Shown piece by piece: positions 1 to 6,600 of a DNA stretch of 8,604 nucleotides (position 1 is the first letter of the stretch; every line of letters starts with the position of its first letter). The notes below the pieces were generated by a model. That model saw only the letters and a list, made by a program, of their open reading frames with translations, did not search any database and was not told the DNA's origin. The translations under genes and the position numbers were made by a program. Source of the stretch: JAGVYE01 sp964502785 (lineage in GTDB: Archaea; Nanobdellota; Nanobdellia; Woesearchaeales; GW2011-AR9); contig CAZCXW010000051.1 of NCBI GenBank assembly GCA_964502785.1, forward strand, positions 1-8,604, in the 5' to 3' direction.

Positions 1-5
1 TTTAA

Positions 6-134
6 GGCTTTTCTCACTACTCAAAAAAGGTACTTAGCTTTCGGAGATACTGAAGAGAGCTTTAACAAGAACTAAAGATAAAGATGTCTTCTAGGGAAAA
101 ATAGCTCTTGGCTTTTCTCATTCACCAAAAAAGA
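6..134. repeat. Imperfect direct repeat pair in the left gene-free region
   Basis: GGCTTTTCTCA at 6-16 recurs at 110-120. Each copy is followed, after six divergent bases, by a run of six A (23-28 and 127-132). The two copies of about 25 bp (6-30 and 110-134) are 104 bp apart. Stretch 1-178 has no open frame of useful length and no tRNA-like fold that I can see, and these repeats are the only structure I found in it. They lie just outside the proposed origin, so they may be accessory origin sequence or remnants of a left-hand intergenic duplication. No function is assigned. Confidence 0.5.
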
Positions 135-178
135 ACCCGAAAAGAGGAAAAAACACAAAGAACGTATAGTGATAAGGT

Positions 179-201
179 ACACCCCACCATTTCTTATGGA
201 A
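179..201 (-). promoter_or_regulatory. ORB-like origin recognition box 1
   Basis: Read on the minus strand, it begins TTCCATAAGAAAT and continues GGTGGGGTGT. This fits the archaeal ORB plan as I recall it: a TTCCA half-site, then GAAAC or similar, then a G-string. The distance from TTCC to the GGGG run (16 nt) equals that in box 3 at 628-650. The first 13 bases are identical to box 2. It should bind the winged helix and AAA+ initiator motif of the Orc1/Cdc6 encoded downstream. Confidence 0.65.
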
Positions 202-252
202 GCCGAAAGAAAAATTAAAACCGTTTTCGCAAAACATCCCCCTTTCTTTGAT

Positions 253-275
253 ACAAACCACGATTTCTTATGGAA
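253..275 (-). promoter_or_regulatory. ORB-like origin recognition box 2
   Basis: On the minus strand it carries the same 13-bp core as box 1, TTCCATAAGAAAT, followed by CGTGGTTTGT. The G-string is degraded to GTGG, so it is likely a weaker site. It points the same way as box 1, starts 74 bp from it, and borders the AT-rich segment. A C-run followed by CTTTCTTTG at 238-250 lies just to its left and resembles an ORB right half on the minus strand, but it lacks a TTCC partner. Confidence 0.55.
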
Positions 276-384
276 CTATGAACCTTTGCTTTGAACATTA
301 TTTTAAAATTCTAAATAAGATGAAAGAAGAAGAAACAAATAAAAAGTATTTATTATTATCCATATAGAAAATAATAAAGATATA

Positions 385-426
385 TAATAATAAATATAAT
401 AATAAAATAAATAATAATAAAATAAA
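385..426. repeat. 15-bp AT-only tandem repeat, candidate duplex-unwinding element
   Basis: The unit TAATAATAAAATAAA occurs perfectly twice, at 397-411 and 412-426. A shortened copy (TAATAATAAATA) precedes it at 385-396, giving about 2.8 units with no G or C. It sits in a wider AT-rich stretch (about 296-436) between oppositely oriented ORB-like boxes, where an origin would first melt. The repeat is seen directly; its melting role is inferred. Confidence 0.7.
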
Positions 427-453
427 CCATTAAAAGCTAAAACCCACTTTTTC

Positions 454-476
454 CGTCAGCGTATTCGCTAGTGACG
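454..476. repeat. Hairpin-forming inverted repeat in a GC-richer patch of the origin
   Basis: Outer arms CGTCA (454-458) and TGACG (472-476) are exact complements. Inside them GCG (459-461) can pair with CGC (466-468) around a TATT loop, leaving TAG (469-471) bulged. The surrounding patch (about 454-545) is clearly richer in GC than the flanking DNA. It also repeats CAAGCGA (479-485 and 524-530) and CGTCA (508-512). It could be a protein-binding site, a cruciform, or the hairpin of a small transcript. No RNA family is recognised. Confidence 0.4.
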
Positions 477-610
477 CGCAAGCGAGACACTTCAATTAAA
501 AAAGCGGCGTCAGAAAACCAACCCAAGCGAAGCGAGCACGACCCTTACCGTAACAAAACACAACACGATTAGAATTCAGTTACTTCAGTACTACTTTTCT
601 AAACAACGAT

Positions 611-660
611 AAGTATTTATACTTCTTTTCCATTCGAAACAAAGGGGGGGCGATTTATCG
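611..660. repeat. Two TT-centred palindromes bracketing ORB-like box 3
   Basis: AAGTAT-TT-ATACTT lies at 611-624 and CGAT-TT-ATCG at 651-660. Each has perfect arms around a TT spacer and shares the core ATTTAT. The first ends 3 bp before the TTCC of box 3, and the second begins immediately after its G-run. They may be operator half-sites, or the first may double as a TATA-like element. This may also be chance in AT-rich DNA. Confidence 0.3.
628..650 (+). promoter_or_regulatory. ORB-like origin recognition box 3 (best match)
   Basis: The plus strand reads TTCCATTCGAAAC, then AAA and a run of seven G. Against the classical archaeal ORB as I remember it (TTCCAGTGGAAAC, A-rich spacer, G-string), only two positions of the first 13 differ. 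It is inverted relative to boxes 1 and 2 and lies 90-112 bp upstream of orc1. A canonical G-string and the inverted layout make it the strongest Orc1/Cdc6 site in the window. Confidence 0.75.
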
Positions 661-668
661 TATCAAAA

Positions 669-678
669 TTTATTATAA
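669..678 (+). promoter_or_regulatory. Probable TATA box of the orc1-DP1-DP2 operon
   Basis: TTTATTATAA resembles the archaeal TATA element. Transcription would begin about 25 bp downstream, near 699, giving a leader of about 40-50 nt that includes the ribosome-binding sequence at 739-743. It lies between ORB-like boxes 3 and 4, with box 4 over the expected start site, so the initiator could repress its own operon. An alternative is the TATA-like TTAATAAT near 714-721, which would give a nearly leaderless mRNA. Confidence 0.4.
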
Positions 679-687
679 CCATTTTCG

Positions 688-710
688 TTCCTAAATCGGG
701 AAGGGGGTGG
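688..710 (+). promoter_or_regulatory. Degenerate ORB-like box 4
   Basis: TTCC at 688-691 and the G-run GGGGGTGG at 703-710 have the same relative spacing as in boxes 1 and 3, but the middle (TAAATCGGGAA) does not match. It has the same orientation as box 3 and starts exactly 60 bp after it. It may be a weak Orc1/Cdc6 site or simply a purine-rich leader sequence. Confidence 0.35.
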
Positions 711-738
711 TTCTTAATAATCTCCAAAAGAAATAAAG

Positions 739-743
739 GGTGA
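739..743 (+). promoter_or_regulatory. Shine-Dalgarno sequence bearing on the orc1 start
   Basis: GGTGA matches the archaeal 16S 3' end and sits 5 nt before TTG at 749. It overlaps the GTG at 740 and is only 2 nt from the GTG at 746. It therefore favours TTG 749 as the true start, giving a protein beginning MQINHFF. The difference from GTG 740 is only three residues. Confidence 0.4.
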
Positions 744-1948
744 AGGTGTTGCAAATAAACCATTTTTTTGAGGACTATTTAAAGAAAGAAAGCATTTTTC
801 GAGAAAAGTCTTTCCTTCTTTCTTCTTATGAGCCGGATGAGGTTTTGTATAGGAAAGAGCAGTTACAAGAAGTCGCAAATATCTTGGCGCCAGCCTTACG
901 GATGGAAAAACCCTCTAATCTTTTTATTTACGGCAAAACTGGAACTGGGAAAACACTGTCCGTTCGTCACGTGATTCGTTCTATGAATGACATCGCTGAT
1001 CGCAACAAAATCCCCATAAAATCAATTTATATCAATTGTAAACTTAAAAAAGTAGCAGATACCGAATATCGTCTTATTGCTCAACTTATTAAAGAATTTG
1101 GTCAGGAAGTTCCCGCTACCGGCCTGCCTACTGATGAAATTTATACTATTTTTTACCAACTGTTAGATCGGCAGGAACAAATAATCCTTTTAGTCCTTGA
1201 TGAAATTGATCAACTCACCAAAAAAATCGGCGACGAGATTCTTTATAACCTTACTCGCATCCACTCCGAATTACGTAAGTCTCAGGTTTGTTTAGTTGGT
1301 ATTTCTAATAGCCTCGTCTTTTCTGAAAACTTGGATCCGCGAGTTAAAAGCAGCCTTTCTGAGGAGGAGCTCATCTTTCCCCCTTACAATGCGTTGCAAA
1401 TTCAAGACATTTTACGGCAACGGACTCAACATGCTTTTCGAGAGGATACGATCCAAACCGGAGTGCTTGAAAAATGTGCTGCCTATGCCGCGCGTGAACA
1501 CGGAGATGTGCGGAGGGCTATTGACCTCTTACGGGTGGCTGGCGAATTAGCGGAACGTCACGGTTCAAATAAAATAGTTCTTGAGCATCTGGATGAAGCC
1601 GAGAGCAAAGTTGAGACGGATAAGATCATCAATGCTGCCGTAAATCAGCCTAAACAGTTTCAAGGGGTGCTCTACGCTATTCTCCTCATTTCTTCCCAAA
1701 AAAAATCACTTTTCACCGGTGAAATTTATGAGGTTTACAAAAGTATCTGTAAGCAAAATAATTTAAACATTTTAACCCAGCGTCGCATTTCGGATATTCT
1801 TGCTGAATTTGATATGATGGGGATCATTACCGCTAAGATCATCTCTAAAGGTCGATACGGGCGTACCCGGGAAATCTCTTTATCTTTGGATGAAAGCATC
1901 ATCACTAAATTAAAAGAAGTCCTCGAAAAATCATTACAACTTAATTAG
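740..1948 (+). CDS. orc1/cdc6: Orc1/Cdc6 replication initiator (AAA+ ATPase)
   Basis: This is the archaeal origin-binding initiator, which recognises ORB elements, remodels origin DNA with ATP and helps load MCM. At 402 residues it has the usual family length. Visible parts in order: Walker A GKTGTGKT (65-72), Walker B LVLDEID (151-157), sensor 1 around LVGISN (185-190), the region of the initiator-specific insertion (about 193-218), sensor 2 GDVRRAIDLLR (255-265), and a C-terminal winged helix (about 326-382) with the basic wing GRYGRTREI. All ATPase motifs look intact. The frame opens at GTG 740; in-frame GTG 746 and TTG 749 are alternatives, and the GGTGA at 739-743 favours 749. The gene follows ORB-like sites and is 7 nt from DP1, so it heads the replication operon and may repress itself through the ORBs near its promoter. 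Confidence 0.96.
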   Translation: MKVLQINHFFEDYLKKESIFREKSFLLSSYEPDEVLYRKEQLQEVANILAPALRMEKPSNLFIYGKTGTGKTLSVRHVIRSMNDIADRNKIPIKSIYINCKLKKVADTEYRLIAQLIKEFGQEVPATGLPTDEIYTIFYQLLDRQEQIILLVLDEIDQLTKKIGDEILYNLTRIHSELRKSQVCLVGISNSLVFSENLDPRVKSSLSEEELIFPPYNALQIQDILRQRTQHAFREDTIQTGVLEKCAAYAAREHGDVRRAIDLLRVAGELAERHGSNKIVLEHLDEAESKVETDKIINAAVNQPKQFQGVLYAILLISSQKKSLFTGEIYEVYKSICKQNNLNILTQRRISDILAEFDMMGIITAKIISKGRYGRTREISLSLDESIITKLKEVLEKSLQLN

Positions 1949-1955
1949 TTCTCAC

Positions 1956-3653
1956 ATGGAAAATCAAACAAAAAAAATAGAAGAACTGTTTCGTCGCGGC
2001 ATCCTTGCCAGCGAGGAAGTCCTCCAGAAAAACATCAATGAAAAAACCCTTGATCAATTAGAGTGGGAGAATGACCTGCTGGTGCTGAATTTGGATTACA
2101 CCGACGTTCTTGCCCAACAAACAACACTTGTCGACTGGTATGAGCTCGATCAATTGCGGGTTGCTGTGGAAAAAGATCGCGATGATGAAGAACTCTATCA
2201 GAATCATCTCCAATCGTTTAAAAAATCAACGCTTACCTTAAATACTCCTGGAGCAGAAAAAGAGAAAAATATTTCTAGTTTGGAGACGGTGCTAGAGGTA
2301 GAGACAGAAGCCGCGTCTTTTACAACCGAATCGGATTTTTCTCTCATTACAGCTCCGCCTTCAGATCTCGAAAAAAATGGGGTCTTTACTTCACCAGCTT
2401 CCGTAAAAATTGTGATTTCATTTGAAAACAAACCGAAGAAGTACGAGGTCATCGACTTCACCAAATTTTTCATTTCCCGCTATCGGTTCCTGGAAGGATT
2501 ACTTCGTCAACGTCGGGAACTTCCTTCTATCGCCGCCATCAATCGTCTTTTAGGCAAAAAGGAAAGGGAAACAATCTCCATCATCGGTCTTATTGAGGAA
2601 ATCACCGAGACAAAAAACGGGAATATCATAATTACTATGGAAGACCTCACCGGTCGAATAAAAGTTCTCATCTCTAAAAGTAAAAAAGATCTCTTCTCTG
2701 CAGCGCGCGATTTTATCTCAGATGAAGTCATCGGCATTTCTGGGACTATTTCCGATAATATTATTTTTGCCGAAAGTATCGTCTGGCCGGATGTTCCACA
2801 AACCCACGAGTTAAAAAAAGGAGAAAATGAAGAATATGTTCTTTTTTTATCTGATATTCATGTTGGCTCTGCCCTTTTTTTACAGGAAGAATTTGAACGG
2901 TTCATTCACTGGATCAATGGACAAGCAGGCAGCCACAGTCAGCGCCACATTGCTCAAAAAATTCGTTATATTTTCATTGCCGGTGATTTAGTCGACGGCG
3001 TTGGTGTTTATCCTTCTCAAGAGACAGAACTTAAAATTAAAGACATCAAGGAACAATACGCAGAATTCAGTCGTCTTCTTCAACTGATTCCTTCTCACAT
3101 TGAAATTATCATTTGCCCGGGTAATCATGATGTTGTACATTTGGCTGAGCCACAGCCTTTATTCTATCAGCAGTTTGCGCCAGATCTCTTTAATATTCCG
3201 AATGTTCAAATCGTCACCAACCCCTCAATCGTTAATATCGGAAAAACAGCCACGTTTTCGGGGTTTGATGTTTTAATGTATCATGGGTTTAGTTTTGATT
3301 ATTATGTCGCGAATGTCGAATCGATTCGTACCGGTGGCGGATATCACCGCGCTGACTTAATTATGAAATTTTTATTAAAACGGCGTCATCTCGCCCCTGC
3401 TTTTAAATCGACGCCTTATTGTCCATCACACGATGAAGATCCTCTTCTTATTAAAGCAATCCCGGATTTTTTTATTACCGGACATATCCACTACTGCAGT
3501 GTCGCCAATTACCGCGGGATAACGATGATCAGTGGCAGCTGCTGGCAAGGAAAAACTACGTTTCAAGAAAAACTAGGACATGAGCCAGAGCCTGCGCGAG
3601 TACCGCTTGTTAATCTCAAAACTCGTGAAATAAAAATTCTACGCTTTGGTTAA
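1956..3653 (+). CDS. polB: DNA polymerase D small subunit DP1 (3'-5' exonuclease)
   Basis: This is the proofreading subunit of the heterodimeric replicative polymerase PolD, acting with DP2. In its 565 residues I see a helical N-terminal part (1-90), a Ser/Thr/Glu-rich probable linker (about 90-150), an OB-fold region (about 205-280) and a calcineurin-like phosphoesterase domain (294-565). Metal and catalytic motifs are all present: SDIH (299-302), GDLVDG (343-348), GNHD (389-392), YHG with H443, and GHIH (509-512). This predicts an active Mre11-like nuclease, unlike the eukaryotic B-subunits, which have lost these residues. The ATG at 1956 follows the orc1 stop by 7 nt and has no clear Shine-Dalgarno sequence, so translation is probably coupled to orc1. 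DP2 starts 2 nt after the DP1 stop, consistent with making the two subunits together. The symbol follows the archaeal Pol II convention and is not bacterial polB. Confidence 0.96.
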   Translation: MENQTKKIEELFRRGILASEEVLQKNINEKTLDQLEWENDLLVLNLDYTDVLAQQTTLVDWYELDQLRVAVEKDRDDEELYQNHLQSFKKSTLTLNTPGAEKEKNISSLETVLEVETEAASFTTESDFSLITAPPSDLEKNGVFTSPASVKIVISFENKPKKYEVIDFTKFFISRYRFLEGLLRQRRELPSIAAINRLLGKKERETISIIGLIEEITETKNGNIIITMEDLTGRIKVLISKSKKDLFSAARDFISDEVIGISGTISDNIIFAESIVWPDVPQTHELKKGENEEYVLFLSDIHVGSALFLQEEFERFIHWINGQAGSHSQRHIAQKIRYIFIAGDLVDGVGVYPSQETELKIKDIKEQYAEFSRLLQLIPSHIEIIICPGNHDVVHLAEPQPLFYQQFAPDLFNIPNVQIVTNPSIVNIGKTATFSGFDVLMYHGFSFDYYVANVESIRTGGGYHRADLIMKFLLKRRHLAPAFKSTPYCPSHDEDPLLIKAIPDFFITGHIHYCSVANYRGITMISGSCWQGKTTFQEKLGHEPEPARVPLVNLKTREIKILRFG

Positions 3654-3655
3654 CT

Positions 3656-6600
3656 ATGGTAGAAGCCTCTCCTGACATTAAAGAGTACTTTTCTGTCATC
3701 ACCGCCAAAGTCCAAAAAGGATACGAGACTGCCAAAAGCGCTCGTGAACTTGGTCTTGATCCTGAACAAGAAGCACCCATTCCTTTGGCTAACAATATGG
3801 CGGAACGCGTCGTTGGACTAATTTCGGTCATCTTTCCAAAAATCGTGAATACAACCATAACCAAACGCATCCCTGAACTTGAGAAAGAATATGGTTTACT
3901 CGATTGGCGTGTTGGCTTCAAAATTGCAGAAGAGGTTGCCAAAGAAAAATTCTGTTCTTTTTCTTCAAAAGAGGAAGCCATGGAAATAGGAATTCGTGTC
4001 GGTTTTGCTTACTTGACATTAGGTATCGTTTCTGCTCCTTTAGAAGGCTTCATTGGTCTTAAAATAAAAAAAAGACGAGATGGAAAGGAATATTTTGCGT
4101 TGCAATATGCGGGTCCTATTCGCGGTGCAGGCGGCACAGCCGCCTCTACTTCAGTGGTTCTTGCTGATTATGTTAGAGTTAAAATGGGCTATTTTACGTA
4201 CGACCCTGATGAACAGGAAATAAACCGTTATGCTGCCGAAGTTCACGATTATCATGATCGGGTCACTAATTTGCAATACCATCCTTCCGATGAAGAATTA
4301 AAATTTATGGTCTCCCATTTACCAGTCGAAATTGATGGGGACCCCACGGAAAAATTTGAGGTTTCCAATTATAAAGATCTGCCGCGTATTTCCACCAATC
4401 TCATTCGGGGTGGCATGGCTTTGGTGCTGGCTGAGGGCTTGTCTCAGAAAGCGCCAAAAGTATGGAAACGCTTAGCTAAGTGGGGAAAAGATTTTGATTT
4501 GGAATGGGGGTGGCTTGCTGAATTTCTTGCTATTAAAGAAAAGATTCACGCTGCCCAGACAATTTCTAAAAAAGAAGGATCATCAGAAGAAGAAAAAAAA
4601 GTTAAACCTAATAATACTTTTATTATGGATCTCGTTGCCGGTCGTCCGATCATAACTTATCCGCTAGGAGTTGGTGGATTGCGACTTCGCTATGGCAGGA
4701 GCCGAATGACTGGTTTTTCTGCTACAGGGATGAACCCTGCAACTTTAATTATTCTCAATAAATTTATTGCCATAGGCACGCAGCTTAAAATAGAAAGACC
4801 AGGAAAAGCCACTACCGTTACGATTTGTGAGGTGCTGGAAGGCCCTATTGTTCGTTTGCACGATGGTTCCGTGCGAAAATTATCAACCGAAGAGGAAGCC
4901 AAAACATATACTTCGCAAGTGGCGGAAGTCATTTTTTTAGGTGATATTCTTATCAATTATGGTGACTTTTCCGAAAATGGCCAGTCGCTGGTTCCTGCCG
5001 GATATTGTCCAGAATGGTGGTCTCTTGAAGTTGAGAAATCTTATCAGCGGCTTGTCGCATCTGGTCATTCAGAAAAAATTTTACCGGCGCTTGATTGTGC
5101 CGAAAAGAGACTTTCACAGTTCATCAGCGACCCTTTTCATTTTATTCCTTCATGGGAAGAAGCTCTGAGAATAAGTCAATTTTTAGAAGTTCCGCTCCAT
5201 CCTGAATACACTTTTTATTTTAAGCTCGTTTCTGCCGAAGACTTAAAATCCTTATTCCAGTGGTTTCAGGAAGGAAAAATTAAACAAGATGAACATGGGG
5301 TCCTCAAATTAATCCTACCTTACTTCATTTCAAATAATCTGCATCTTAAAAGTAAAAGAGTTCTCGAAGAGTTGGGCGTCTCTCATCTCGTTGTTAACAA
5401 AGAAAATATTCTTCTAGAGAAAAAAGAAGCTCAGCTTGTCGCTTTTTATTTTGGTTTTACTGAAAGCCAAAGCCTGTCGGAAAAAACGCCTCTTTTTTCC
5501 AATCAAGAACTTGTTGGTGATGCGCTCACCTTTCTTAGCTCTATCCATACCATCACTATTCGCGATAAAGCAGGAACATTTATTGGCGCGCGCATGGGCC
5601 GCCCTGAAAAAGCGAAGATGAGGGCGCTCACCGGCTCGCCCCAAGTTCTTTTTCCGGTTGGAGAAGAAGGCGGCCGCTTGCGTAGTTTTCAGGCTGCGTT
5701 AGAAAAAGGAAAAGTTCAAAGTGTTTTTCCTTTTTTTTATTGTCAATCCTGCTGTAAAGAAAATGTTTATTCCGAGTGTGTTATTTGTCAAAAAAAATGT
5801 ATAAAACTTTATTCCTGCCGCTTTTGCGGCGATACGGAAAAAGAAACATGTCGTCATGGCCGTACTTTTCCTTACAAGACCTACACAATTAATATTGATG
5901 CCTATCTCCGCCAAGCTTTGAAACAAGTTAATGAAGCCTTACTCCCCGATCTCATTAAAGGAATCCGAGGAACTTCCAATAAATTTCATATTGTCGAACA
6001 TTTAGCCAAAGGGCTTCTCCGTGCTAAATACAACCTTTACGTGAATAAAGATGGTACAACAAGGTATGACTGCACCGAACTTCCTATAACTCATTTTAAA
6101 CCTAAGGAAATAAAAACTTGCATTTCAAAACTCAAAGAGTTAGGCTACACTGCTGATATTCATAATCGGGAGCTTACCAGCGAAGATCAACTGCTGGAAT
6201 TAAAGCCGCAAGATGTTATTCTTCCTGGTTTTGATTCCCTTGACGAATCAGCTCCAAAGGTGCTCAAGCGCGTTGCCGATTACGTTGATGCGCTTCTTTC
6301 TTCCTTTTACAAACTTAAACCATTTTACAATTTACATAAAGAAGAAGATCTCATTGGGCATTTGGTTATCGGTTTAGCGCCACACATCTCTGCAGGTCTT
6401 ATTGGACGAATTATTGGCTTCTCCGAAACGCAAGGATTGTTAACTCATCCCATGTACCACGCGGGCATGCGCCGCGATTGTGATGGCGACGAAGCCTGTG
6501 TTATGCTATTAATGGATGCTCTCCTTAATTTTTCCCGACAGTATCTACCGGAACGTCGCGGGGCAAAAACCATGGACGCTCCCCTCGTTTTAACTTCTTT

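Larger units (their letters stand above)
179..710. other. Putative chromosomal replication origin (oriC)
   Basis: This is a gene-free stretch directly upstream of orc1/cdc6, with the layout expected of an archaeal origin. Two ORB-like elements in minus orientation (179-201 and 253-275) lie on the left. A very AT-rich segment (about 296-436) lies in the middle. One strong and one weak ORB-like element in plus orientation (628-650 and 688-710) lie on the right. Archaeal origins are commonly next to the initiator gene and carry inverted ORBs flanking the unwinding region. The elements are seen directly; origin activity is inferred from them and from the adjacent gene. Confidence 0.8.

Noticed and set aside
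238..250. Additional ORB at the C-run left of box 2
   Set aside because: CCCCCTTTC resembles an ORB G-string half on the minus strand, but no TTCC half-site sits at the required distance.
361..426. CRISPR-like repeat array in the AT-rich region
   Set aside because: The units are contiguous 15-bp AT-only tandem copies with no spacers, and no cas genes are present.
1..739. tRNA or C/D-box RNA gene in the leader region
   Set aside because: I found no cloverleaf arms, no T-loop GTTCRANTC, and no paired RTGATGA/CTGA boxes at suitable spacing.
2204..2737. Minus-strand open frames inside DP1
   Set aside because: They are antisense to a well-supported gene, and their serine- and phenylalanine-rich translations are typical of reverse-frame shadows.
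6440..6500. Intein in the DP2 active-site loop
   Set aside because: DP2 genes are frequent intein hosts, but the protein runs through the catalytic loop uninterrupted and the total length is intein-free.
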